Below are positions 7,896 through 15,783 of a DNA stretch of 64,000 nucleotides, piece after piece; within the stretch, counting starts at the first letter, position 1; each line of letters begins with the position of its first letter. The stretch spans positions 124,001-188,000 of the forward strand of contig JACKJH010000001.1 of NCBI GenBank assembly GCA_020638055.1, written 5' to 3'. The notes beneath the pieces are model-generated. The model saw only the letters and a program-made list of their open reading frames with translations, searched no databases and had not been told where the DNA came from. The DNA is from Hyphomicrobiaceae bacterium (GTDB taxonomy: Bacteria; Pseudomonadota; Alphaproteobacteria; Rhizobiales; Hyphomicrobiaceae). Made by a program: the position numbers and the translations under genes.

Positions 7896-9656
7896 TCACG
7901 TCATTGCCACGTATGCCCCGGGCGCGTCGCCAAGTGGTGTGTACGTGCTGCCGCCCATGGCAGGCGGCGCTACGCGCCCGGCCGAGCGTTGCGCCAACCA
8001 CTGCTGCCAGGCCGACCACCAGGAACCCTCCTGCAAAGGCGTCTCGGCGCGCCACATCTGCGGATCGACGTAGCGCTTGCCGGCGGCACGGGTGGCAATC
8101 TGGAAGCTGCGCCGGGGATGCCCCGGCTCGCTGACCACGCCGGCGTTGTGCCCACCGCTGGTGAGCACGAAGGTCAACTCCGCATCACTGAGCAGGTGCA
8201 TCTTGTACACAGAGGGCCAAGGCGCGACGTGATCACGCACTGTGCCGACGATGAACATGGGCACGTCGATGTCGGCGAGCGCCACCGGCCTCCCGCCGAC
8301 CTGATAGCGTCCCTCTGCCAGATCATTGCACAGATACAGTTGCCGCAGGTACTCGCTGTGCATGCGATACGGCATGCGGGTCACGTCGGCATTCCAGGCC
8401 ATCAGATCGTTGAAGACTTGCCGCTCACCCAACAGGTATTCGCGAACCTGTCGCGACCAGATCAGGTCACGCGAATTGAGCATCTGGAACGCGCCAGCCA
8501 TCTGCCTGCCGTCAAGATAGCCCTTGTCCCACATGCCGGCCTCGAGCCACGCCAGTTGGCTCTCGTCGATGAAAAGCGCGATCTCGCCAGATTCACGAAA
8601 GTCGGTCTCAGACGCCAGCAGCGTCAAACTTTGCAGACGTTCGTCACCATCGCGCGCCATCGTAGCAGCAGCGATCGCCAACAAGGTACCGCCCAGGCAA
8701 TAGCCGACCGCTTGCACCTTACGCTCGGGGACAATGGCCGTAACCGCATCCAATGCGTCCATGACCCCCAATCGCCGATAGTCGTCCAGGCTGAGGTCAC
8801 GATCAGCTGCGGTCGGGTTCCTCCATGAAATAATGAAAACCGTATGTCCTTGGCCGACCAGATACTTCACCATCGAGTTGTGCGGCGACAGGTCGAGGAT
8901 GTAGTACTTCATGATCCAGGACGGCACGATCAGGATCGGCTCGGCATGCACATCGGGCGTCGTGGGTGTGTATTGAATCAACTCGATCAGGTGGTTGCGG
9001 TACACCACCTTTCCTGGCGTGACCGCCACGTCCTTGCCAACCTCGAACCCTTCGACCCCTGCTGGCGCACCATTCAGCGCAAGACGCCGCGCATCGTCGA
9101 GGAAGTTCATTGCACCGCGCCACAGATTGGCGCCACCGCTGTCCGTAATGGCGCGCAGTACCTCAGGGTTGGTCCAGATGAAATTCGCAGGCGACCACAT
9201 GTCCAGCCACTGCCGCCCGGCGAAAGTGACCAATCTCTCGTGATGGCGGGACACGCCGCGCACGCCAGTGGTGGCATTATGCCACCACTGCTGCTGCAGC
9301 AAGAAGCTCTGGTGAATGACGTTGAAGGGCCATCGCTGCCAAGCAGGATCGGCGAACCGCCGATCCTGCTCCAGCGGCTCAATGCAAGTCGGGCAGTTGC
9401 GTGCGCTTGCCGCTCGTACTGCATAACGCGCGAGTCGCTGCTGCTTGTGCAGCCCCTTTTCCAGAAGGTTGCGCTGCTTGCCCGGTGAAAGACTCAGGTG
9501 CAGGGCCCAATCGTACCACGCCAACAAGCCCGCCGCCGGCGACAACCCGCCAGTGCTGCGCGCCCGCCAGGCGTTCGCAACCGCATCCAAGGCATCGGGC
9601 GGCGTGTTTTCAGATGATGCCGGCGCGGGCTTGTCAATCATGGCAACAGTAGTCAT
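7896..9656 (-). CDS. phaC: Class I poly(R)-hydroxyalkanoate synthase (PhaC)
   Basis: A protein of about 586 residues that polymerises (R)-3-hydroxyacyl-CoA on the granule surface. It has the PhaC N-terminal domain (PFNVIHQSFLLQQQWWHNAT...WTNPEVL) and the alpha/beta hydrolase core with lipase-like box AVGYCLGGTLLA (nucleophile Cys at about 315), Asp in GTVRDHVAPWPSVYKM and His in TSGGHNAGVVSEPG. Length is normal for class I. Upstream in-frame ATGs exist at 9683 and 9656; I prefer 9656 because the predicted transcription start falls near 9683. It is the first gene of the operon and its promoter carries a TetR-type operator. Confidence 0.92.
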   Translation of the reverse strand: MTTVAMIDKPAPASSENTPPDALDAVANAWRARSTGGLSPAAGLLAWYDWALHLSLSPGKQRNLLEKGLHKQQRLARYAVRAASARNCPTCIEPLEQDRRFADPAWQRWPFNVIHQSFLLQQQWWHNATTGVRGVSRHHERLVTFAGRQWLDMWSPANFIWTNPEVLRAITDSGGANLWRGAMNFLDDARRLALNGAPAGVEGFEVGKDVAVTPGKVVYRNHLIELIQYTPTTPDVHAEPILIVPSWIMKYYILDLSPHNSMVKYLVGQGHTVFIISWRNPTAADRDLSLDDYRRLGVMDALDAVTAIVPERKVQAVGYCLGGTLLAIAAATMARDGDERLQSLTLLASETDFRESGEIALFIDESQLAWLEAGMWDKGYLDGRQMAGAFQMLNSRDLIWSRQVREYLLGERQVFNDLMAWNADVTRMPYRMHSEYLRQLYLCNDLAEGRYQVGGRPVALADIDVPMFIVGTVRDHVAPWPSVYKMHLLSDAELTFVLTSGGHNAGVVSEPGHPRRSFQIATRAAGKRYVDPQMWRAETPLQEGSWWSAWQQWLAQRSAGRVAPPAMGGSTYTPLGDAPGAYVAMT

Positions 9657-9675
9657 TGTCAGCCTCATTTTAGTG

Positions 9676-9717
9676 AGTGACATATTACTATCTAACCCTC
9701 TTTAAGCGAATATGCAA
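9676..9717 (-). promoter_or_regulatory. phaC promoter with TetR-type operator
   Basis: On the minus strand, TTGCAT (9712-9717), a 17-base spacer and TAGATA (9689-9694) form a plausible sigma-70 promoter. The imperfect palindrome AGTGACATATTACT (9676-9689) directly abuts the -10 box and covers the expected start point, which suits a repressor. Related 14-base palindromes lie at 9934, 10756 and 19223. Confidence 0.65.
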
Positions 9718-9933
9718 CTCACGTCGCCGACGACAGTTCTTCTGGGGCATCGGCCCGCGCGGGTTTCTGGCTGACGCCGCCGAGTCGCTCTCAGCGACCC
9801 CACACAAATTGGCGTCGCAACGCACCAAGCCAAGCTGAACCAGACCACCGTTAACTGCGGTTACGATCACGCTCATTCTGTCCCGAATCGTCAGATTGAC
9901 CCTCTTTCGGGGAAGAGGTTTGACGACTATAAA

Positions 9934-9947
9934 AGTAATACATCACT
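9934..9947 (+). promoter_or_regulatory. TetR-type operator before the first tetR gene
   Basis: AGTAATACATCACT (arms match at five of six positions) lies 22 bases before the GTG of the TetR gene at 9969 and follows a TATAAA sequence at 9928-9933. A separate inverted repeat, CCTCTT...AAGAGG (9901-9918), lies just upstream. The sequence matches the palindrome at the phaC and efflux promoters, suggesting autoregulation. Confidence 0.55.
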
Positions 9948-9968
9948 CACTACGTGGAGATCCGAACA

Positions 9969-10577
9969 GTGAACGAACGCCCTCAATACCTACGTGCCGA
10001 AGAACGGCGAGCCGCCACCGTACAGGCCGTTGTGGATCTGGCAGCAGAGCAAAACCCGGCCGAGATCACGACCACCGCAATTGCGGATCGAATGGGCTTG
10101 ACGCAGGGTGCCCTGTTTCGCCACTTCCCCACCAAGGACGCGATCCTGGAAGCAACCCTGTCCTGGGTCAGTGAACGCCTACTGGCCCGCGTGGACAAGG
10201 CGGCCGAAGGCGCGGCGGCCCCTGCGGCGGCCCTCGAAGCCATGTTCATGGCGCATATCGACTTCGTGGCAAGACACCCGGGCGTGCCAAGAATGCTGTT
10301 CGGAGAGCTGCAACGACCGGGCGAGACTCTTCCGAAGCGAATGGTCCAGACCTTGATCCGTCAGTACGAACAGCGGCTGCGCCGCCTGATGGAAGTGGGT
10401 AAGGCGCAAGGCGAGTTGAGTGCGGGACTGAACGTGGATGCCGCGGCCGTGTTGTTCATCGGCACGATTCAGGGATTGGTCATGCAGTCACTGTTGGCCG
10501 GCAAGGTAAGTCGGATTCGCCATGATGCCCCGGCCGTGTATGCCATCTATCGCCGTGGCATTGAAACTGCGCGATGA
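9969..10577 (+). CDS. TetR/AcrR-family repressor, probable PHA operon regulator
   Basis: A 202-residue regulator. Residues about 12-58 (ERRAATVQAVVDLAAEQNPAEITTTAIADRMGLTQGALFRHFPTKDAI) are a TetR helix-turn-helix; the rest is the ligand/dimer domain with the block HPGVPRMLFGELQRPGETLPKRM. The GTG at 9969 is preferred because GGAG lies nine bases upstream; GTG at 9954 is the alternative. It is divergent from phaC and is a close paralogue of the regulator at 18594-19202, sharing long identical blocks. It probably represses itself and phaC through AGTAATNNATTACT sites. The inducer is unknown. Confidence 0.88.
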   Translation: MNERPQYLRAEERRAATVQAVVDLAAEQNPAEITTTAIADRMGLTQGALFRHFPTKDAILEATLSWVSERLLARVDKAAEGAAAPAAALEAMFMAHIDFVARHPGVPRMLFGELQRPGETLPKRMVQTLIRQYEQRLRRLMEVGKAQGELSAGLNVDAAAVLFIGTIQGLVMQSLLAGKVSRIRHDAPAVYAIYRRGIETAR

Positions 10578-10730
10578 AAGCTCTTCGCTTCCATGGTTAG
10601 GGCGTGCCAGCGCCAACCTTCACTCGGCAACACCTCTTGCCTCCGGCCTCGGGCTGCCGCTGATCCTCTCTTTGCTACTGCCATAGAAGGCCAGGCCACG
10701 AGAACTTTCCCGCTCCGGACTGGGGCGCAC

Positions 10731-10769
10731 TTGACAAATCACGGCGCCATTAGATAGTAATAAGTTACT
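10731..10769 (+). promoter_or_regulatory. Orphan promoter with the shared TetR operator
   Basis: TTGACA (10731-10736) precedes AGATAGTAATAAGTTACT, whose 14-base palindrome AGTAATAAGTTACT is at 10756-10769 and whose first ten bases, AGATAGTAAT, are identical to those at the phaC and efflux promoters. The site sits directly in front of the decayed TetR gene, so it is the relic of a third autoregulated copy. It may now drive the two small genes downstream. Confidence 0.55.
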
Positions 10770-11041
10770 TGCTAATGAAGGTGCATGTGGTTTGTTTGGC
10801 AAGCTCACCTTGCCCGGATGGCCGACGTAAAGCGACGGTCCAAACCGTCGTTGACCTTGCCGCGACACAAGTTTCCGCGGACCTCACGACCGAGGCTGTC
10901 GCCAACCGGCCGGGAGTTACCCAAAGAAACGTTGATCAATCTCCCGAGGAATCTTGGGTCGGTGTGAGTGTAAGTGGCGCCATGTTGACGATGGATCTCC
11001 GCAGATTCGGGGTGGATATAAATGAAAAATCTCCTGAATAA
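10769..11041 (+). pseudogene. Decayed third TetR copy
   Basis: The frame reads DGRRKATVQTVVDLAATQVSADLTTEAVANRPGVTQ, aligning with ERRAATVQAVVDLAAEQNPAEITTTAIADRMGLTQG of the intact regulator at 9969. After the recognition helix the similarity stops (RNVDQSPEESW) and the ligand-binding domain is absent. The recognition helix itself has a Met-to-Pro change. This is a truncated, degenerating paralogue that still has a promoter/operator in front of it. It is unlikely to fold as a repressor. Confidence 0.7.
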
Positions 11042-11411
11042 TGATCGCAAAAGCAGTCCGGCAAAGCACTTTGTATTACCATTCTCAGTGTTCGTAATAT
11101 TTGCGATGGGGCATTCGATTTCCCCTGTAAGGGCAGAGCAGACGGCAATTGCCCACTATGTTGCAGACGGGCGTCCCTGGAAGATGACCACGGAAGATGG
11201 CCGCGTTACCACTCTTGTCCTTTTTGAAAACGGCAAAGGCAAGATGACCGGCGGGCCCATGGAATTGTCTCCGACATGGAGACCGACGCCAGATGGCCTA
11301 TGCCTCAAACCCGGCCTCCTGCTCCCCGAGCGGTGCGTGGAATTGGTGCGATCCAATAATGGATATATCGGCACGAGATCTGGCGAGCGGATATTCAAAT
11401 TGGAACGATAG
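11022..11411 (+). CDS. Secreted small hypothetical protein
   Basis: A 129-residue protein with a cleavable signal peptide: basic MKNLLNNDRKSS, hydrophobic FVLPFSVFVIFAMG and a probable cut after SPVRA. The mature part (about 90 residues) contains two Cys (DGLCLKPG and PERCVELV) that could form a disulphide, and repeated W/T-rich strands (GRPWKMTTEDGRVTTLVLFENGKGKMTG), suggesting a small beta-rich periplasmic protein. I do not recognise the family. The region has lower GC than its surroundings and overlaps the end of the decayed tetR frame, so it was probably acquired. Confidence 0.6.
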   Translation: MKNLLNNDRKSSPAKHFVLPFSVFVIFAMGHSISPVRAEQTAIAHYVADGRPWKMTTEDGRVTTLVLFENGKGKMTGGPMELSPTWRPTPDGLCLKPGLLLPERCVELVRSNNGYIGTRSGERIFKLER

Positions 11412-11445
11412 GCTACGCTTCACAAGAGCGAATGGGACGAGGTCG

Positions 11446-11937
11446 ATGTCTGAATATAGACTAAATGTGACTATAAAAGCCTGCGGTGTAGCGGCAATTC
11501 TATTTGGAATAGCCACGGTCGTTTCCGGTGGAAACGCTATTCTCGGTCTTCACGGGATACCCGAATCTCGGGAGAAAATTGTACCATTCGTCTTGTATTT
11601 TAATTTTCTTGCTGGATTTGCATACATCATCACCGGGATCGGTTTGATTTTGCGAAGCAGATGGGCGCCTGCATTCGCGGTCGCTGTTGCTGTTGCCACA
11701 GTCATTGTCTTTGCTGGCTTTGGTGTGTGGATATTCCGAGGCGGCGCATACGAAATGCGAACTCTCATTGCTATGAGCGTGCGGACCGCATTTTGGTGCA
11801 TCGTGAGCATTGCCGCATTGGTTGCGCGCAATGCTTGTTCAACTTCGTCAGTTGTAGAAACTGATTTGAGATCAAATAATTCCGATTATGCCGGGAAGGA
11901 GATGCCACACCAAAAGCAACGACAAATAAGACCGTAG
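11446..11937 (+). CDS. Hypothetical four-helix membrane protein
   Basis: A 163-residue inner-membrane protein with about four transmembrane segments: ACGVAAILFGIATVVSGGNAIL, VLYFNFLAGFAYIITGIGLIL, APAFAVAVAVATVIVFAGFGVWIF and TAFWCIVSIAALVA. The tail is polar. The ATG at 11446 follows GAGG at normal distance; the frame is open further upstream but overlaps the previous gene. The family is not recognised. Together with the secreted protein just before it, it forms a low-GC pair convergent with the efflux operon. Confidence 0.6.
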   Translation: MSEYRLNVTIKACGVAAILFGIATVVSGGNAILGLHGIPESREKIVPFVLYFNFLAGFAYIITGIGLILRSRWAPAFAVAVAVATVIVFAGFGVWIFRGGAYEMRTLIAMSVRTAFWCIVSIAALVARNACSTSSVVETDLRSNNSDYAGKEMPHQKQRQIRP

Positions 11938-11986
11938 AATGATCGCGAAGAAAACAGCGCTGTTCAAAAATCGATCGCCGATCCTG

Positions 11987-13486
11987 TCATGAAATGGGAG
12001 TGGATGAGGTTGCTTCGGACGCCCCCCAGCCACCTCCGATCGCTTTGTACAGCGCTACCAGTTGCACAGCAGCTGCCGTCTGCGCGCGCAGATTTACAGT
12101 TTCGGCCTCGTGCAGAAGGCGCTGGGCCGCAAGCAACTCAATTCGCATGATATCGCCGGCGGCAAAGCGCGCTTGAGCATGACCAAAGCTACGGCGCGAG
12201 GAATCCAGTGCCGCTTGACGACGTGTCAATGTATCAAGAGCTGCATTGTAATCGCCCAAGGCACGCTCTGCATCTCCCAGTGCCGCCAGCACAGCCTGTT
12301 CATAACCCAGCGCGGTCTGCCGTTGAGAAGCTTCCCGGGCACGTATCTCTGCGCGCACACGGCCGCCGTCGAACAATCGCCACGAGATGAGCGGCACAAT
12401 GGAGAGGCGCGTGCTGGACGAATCGAACCAGTCGCCCGGATTGAGCGCCTGGAATCCGCCACCGGCACCAATGGACAGCTTGGGAAACAGCTCTGCGGTA
12501 GCAACGCCGATATCGGCGGTGCTGGCAGCGAGTCGCCGTTCAGCGGCCAGAACATCGGGGCGGCGACGCAAGATGTCGGCGCGTTCCCCTACGGGCAGTG
12601 CTGGCAGGACGCGCGCAGGCGCGGCGGTGTTGAGCAGCTTCAGTTCCCGTTCCGGGGGTGCGCCGAGCAGGACACCAAGACCGAGTACTGCTCCGCGCTG
12701 ACGCGCCTCAATGCCCGGTAGCATGGCATTAGCCGCAGCCCACCGCTCATGGGCTGCATCCACATCGGCGCGGGAAACATCGCCGAGAGCGGCACGGCTG
12801 CGCATGAGGTCCAGCGTCTGTTGCAACGTCGCGACCGTCGCCTGCTGCGTAAGCAATTCTTCCCTGGCGCCAGTCGCCTCGAACCATGTGCGAGCGACCT
12901 CCGCCGCGATCCGCATACGTACGCCCTGTGCCTCGGCTTCGGCCTCCTGCAACCGCGCGCTCGCGCCTTCCAGCGTCCGGTGATTGGCGCCAAACAGGTC
13001 AAGCTCCCAGGCAGCATCGAAGCCGGCATCATAGATTGTCTGCGACGCATCGAGCCCCGGAATGGAACCAACGGGCAGCGGGCCATTTTCGCTTTGCCGG
13101 CGGCGGTTCACGCTGGCGCCTGCGGAAACAGAGGGCAGTTGTTGACCAGCAGCCCGGTCGCGCAGTGCCCGCGCTTCGTCGATCCTCGCGGAGGCCTGAC
13201 GGATATCCAGATTCTGCGCCAGTGCAGTGTCGACCAGTCTCTCCAGTTCTGGGTCGCCCAGCGTTGACCACCAGCGGGTAAGGTCGGCGGGCGCGGACGC
13301 TCCTGCCGCCGTCAGGGTCCAGCCGCTCCCCGTGTAAACGGAAGGTGGCCCGTGATAGTCAGGGCCGACGACACAGGCGGTCAACGAGGTAGAGCCGACT
13401 GTCACCAGTGCGGCGCGCCACCATCGGAGAGGACGCACGCCCCGATCCGTCAAGGATGCCGGTTCGCGATAGCAGATCAATCTCAT
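11987..13486 (-). CDS. NodT/OprM-type outer-membrane efflux lipoprotein
   Basis: A 499-residue outer-membrane factor of the RND/NodT family. The N-terminus ALVTVGSTSLTACVVGPDYHGP is a lipoprotein signal with lipobox TAC followed by the typical VGPDYxxP. Two OEP (TolC-like) repeats follow, with DLTRWWSTLGDPELERLVDTALAQNLDIRQA in the first and long helical hairpins in both. Its ATG overlaps the stop of the upstream ABC permease, so it is the last gene of the efflux operon. It should provide the outer-membrane exit duct for the HlyD/ABC transporter. Confidence 0.9.
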   Translation of the reverse strand: MRLICYREPASLTDRGVRPLRWWRAALVTVGSTSLTACVVGPDYHGPPSVYTGSGWTLTAAGASAPADLTRWWSTLGDPELERLVDTALAQNLDIRQASARIDEARALRDRAAGQQLPSVSAGASVNRRRQSENGPLPVGSIPGLDASQTIYDAGFDAAWELDLFGANHRTLEGASARLQEAEAEAQGVRMRIAAEVARTWFEATGAREELLTQQATVATLQQTLDLMRSRAALGDVSRADVDAAHERWAAANAMLPGIEARQRGAVLGLGVLLGAPPERELKLLNTAAPARVLPALPVGERADILRRRPDVLAAERRLAASTADIGVATAELFPKLSIGAGGGFQALNPGDWFDSSSTRLSIVPLISWRLFDGGRVRAEIRAREASQRQTALGYEQAVLAALGDAERALGDYNAALDTLTRRQAALDSSRRSFGHAQARFAAGDIMRIELLAAQRLLHEAETVNLRAQTAAAVQLVALYKAIGGGWGASEATSSTPIS

Positions 13487-14607
13487 TGCAGACGTCCTCG
13501 AACGAAGATGGTGGCCATGGTGAGCGACACCAGGGCGATGAGAGCCAATGGCCAAAGGCTGGCAAGAATATCGCCGGGCGACATTGCTTTCAGAAAGCTG
13601 CCTTCCACGATGATGAGGAAATGGGTGAGTGGTATCGCCTGAGCCAGCCATTGCAGCATTGTGGGCATGTTCTCGACTGGCGTGGCGAAGCCCGACATCA
13701 GAACGGCGGGTACGCCGATGGCGAAGGCGCCAAGGATGGCCTGCTGCTGGGTCGCGCTGATCGCCGAAATCATCAGGCCGATGCCCACCACCGACAGGAT
13801 GAACAGGACCAGGCTGACAAATAGGAGCCCAAACGATCCGTTGAACGGGATCTGGAACGGTCCTGCGGCTGCCGCCATCATCAGAAGTCCGAGCATGGTG
13901 CCGATGACCAGCGCCGGCAGCGACTTGGACACGATGATTTCCGGCGTGGAGGTTGGCGACACCAGCAACTGGTCGAACGTTCCCAGTTCGCGTTCACGGG
14001 CGATCGACAGCGACGTGATGAGCAGCGCGCTGAAGAAGGCCAATATGCCGGAGAGGCCGGGCACGATAAACCAGCGGTACGTCAGATTGGGATTGAACCA
14101 GTTGCGCACCGCTGCCGGCGTCGTGGGCCCGGTGCCGGCGTTGGCCTCCGCACCAACCTCGGCAGCGATGGTGGAAAGATAACTGGCGGTGATCTGCCCT
14201 GAATTGCTGCGTCGACCATCGATCAGAACCTGGATGCGACCATTGTCGCCGGCGGCGATTGCACGCGAAAAGTCCGGCTGGATATCGAGCGCCGCGATCA
14301 CCTTGCCCTGGTCGATAAGATCGCGAAGCTCCTGGCTGTCGGTCACGCGATAGACCCGGGTAATGAAGTCGGCCCGGTCCAGTCGCGTGATCAGTTCATA
14401 GGACCAGCGCCCGGTATCCTGATTGTGAACGGCGATATCGACATTGCGCACTTCTAACGTAGCAGCGAAGGCAAACACCAGCAGTTGCAACAGCGGCGGC
14501 GCGAACACCACCATACGGCTGCGCGGGTCGCGCAGGATGCTCAGGACTTCCTTGATGAACTGCGCCCGCAGCCGGGTGAAAGCGAAATAGCTATTGTGTT
14601 GCGCCAC
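13483..14607 (-). CDS. ABC-2 permease (YbhR-like), efflux operon
   Basis: A 374-residue ABC-2 type permease. An N-terminal transmembrane helix (SRMVVFAPPLLQLLVFAFAATLEV) is followed by a large periplasmic domain (about residues 50-175) and five further helices in the C-terminal half, including LSGILAFFSALLITSLSIARERELGTFDQLLVSP, the conserved ABC-2 cytoplasmic motif. It resembles YbhR of the E. coli YbhGFSR exporter. It lies six bases after the other permease gene; the two should form a heterodimer. Confidence 0.87.
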   Translation of the reverse strand: MAQHNSYFAFTRLRAQFIKEVLSILRDPRSRMVVFAPPLLQLLVFAFAATLEVRNVDIAVHNQDTGRWSYELITRLDRADFITRVYRVTDSQELRDLIDQGKVIAALDIQPDFSRAIAAGDNGRIQVLIDGRRSNSGQITASYLSTIAAEVGAEANAGTGPTTPAAVRNWFNPNLTYRWFIVPGLSGILAFFSALLITSLSIARERELGTFDQLLVSPTSTPEIIVSKSLPALVIGTMLGLLMMAAAAGPFQIPFNGSFGLLFVSLVLFILSVVGIGLMISAISATQQQAILGAFAIGVPAVLMSGFATPVENMPTMLQWLAQAIPLTHFLIIVEGSFLKAMSPGDILASLWPLALIALVSLTMATIFVRGRLQ

Positions 14608-14613
14608 GGCCGC

Positions 14614-15783
14614 TCACTCCAGATTCTTGCGCGTGGCGCGTTTCGCTAGGAGGAAAAACAGGATTCCGATTCCGGCCATCGCCAGCAGGTTCGGCACAAA
14701 GACCGCCCAGATGTCTCCGGCCAGAAAGATGGTCTTCAGCGAAGACACGAAATAACGTGCCGGGATCAGCCAGGTGATGGCCCGTATCGGCGCTGGCATG
14801 GCGTCGATCTCATAGAGAAAGCCCGACAGCATGAATGCCGGAAGAAAGCCGGAGAATAATGCAATCTGCGCGGCCAGAAACTGATTGCGGGTGACAGAGG
14901 AAATCAGCAGTCCCTGACCCAGTGCAGGCACCATGAAGGTGGCTGAAAGCAACAGGAGCGCGGCCAGCGATCCACGCAACGGCACGTCGAACACAAAGAC
15001 CGCCAGTGCGGTTGCGCCAAGCGTGGATAGCATGCCGAGCGCAAAATAGGGCAAGAGCTTGCCGATCAGGATTTCCACGACCGATGCGGGCGTGGAGAGA
15101 ACCGCTTCCATCGTGCCGCGTTCCCATTCGCGCGCGACCACGAGCGCGGTCAGCATGGTGCCAATGATGGTCATGACGATGGCGATGGCGCCAGGTACGA
15201 GCGAACGGCGGCTTTCCAGTTCGGCGTTGAACCAGTAGCGTGGCTCCAGTGTTACGCCTGCCTGGGGCGCCTCGACACCGAGGCCGCCCCGCCAGGTCTG
15301 CACGACGCCCTGCGCATAGTTAGTTACATAGTTGGCGGTATTGGGCTGCGAGCCGTCGGTTATGATCTGCACGAGAGGCTGGACCCCACGGTTGGCCAGG
15401 CGCTGCTCGAAATCCTGCGGAATCACCACAAAGCCGCGCAAGCTGCCGGAGACAACCCGGTCCGCGACCTCCCGCCGGTCATGGACGAAAGTGACATTCA
15501 GATAACGGGTGCCGGCGAATGCGGCGGCCAGTGAGTGTGCTGACGCGGATTGCGATTCCTGCACGACGCCGATCCGCACCGCGCGCACGTCCAGCGACAC
15601 CGCATAGGCAAACAGAAACAACAGCACGACCGGAAGGACGAAAGCGATCAACAGCGTGGACGGATCACGCATTGCCTGCAGGCTTTCCTTAAGCACCAGA
15701 GCCCAAAGACGCTTTGGATCGAAGCGGCGCATGGCCTCAAGAGGCACTCGTTGTTCCGGGCGCGGTCCGTTCGAGCCGTTCAT
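14614..15783 (-). CDS. ABC-2 permease (YbhS-like), efflux operon
   Basis: A 389-residue paralogue of the next gene. It has a first helix STLLIAFVLPVVLLFLFAYAVSLDV, a large external domain, and C-terminal helices with the motif VVAREWERGTMEAVLSTPASVVEILIGKLLPYF typical of ABC-2 permeases (DrrB/YbhS group). The ATG overlaps the end of the ATPase gene by four bases. Together the two permeases form the membrane pore of a drug- or lipid-type exporter. The substrate cannot be read from sequence. Confidence 0.87.
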   Translation of the reverse strand: MNGSNGPRPEQRVPLEAMRRFDPKRLWALVLKESLQAMRDPSTLLIAFVLPVVLLFLFAYAVSLDVRAVRIGVVQESQSASAHSLAAAFAGTRYLNVTFVHDRREVADRVVSGSLRGFVVIPQDFEQRLANRGVQPLVQIITDGSQPNTANYVTNYAQGVVQTWRGGLGVEAPQAGVTLEPRYWFNAELESRRSLVPGAIAIVMTIIGTMLTALVVAREWERGTMEAVLSTPASVVEILIGKLLPYFALGMLSTLGATALAVFVFDVPLRGSLAALLLLSATFMVPALGQGLLISSVTRNQFLAAQIALFSGFLPAFMLSGFLYEIDAMPAPIRAITWLIPARYFVSSLKTIFLAGDIWAVFVPNLLAMAGIGILFFLLAKRATRKNLE

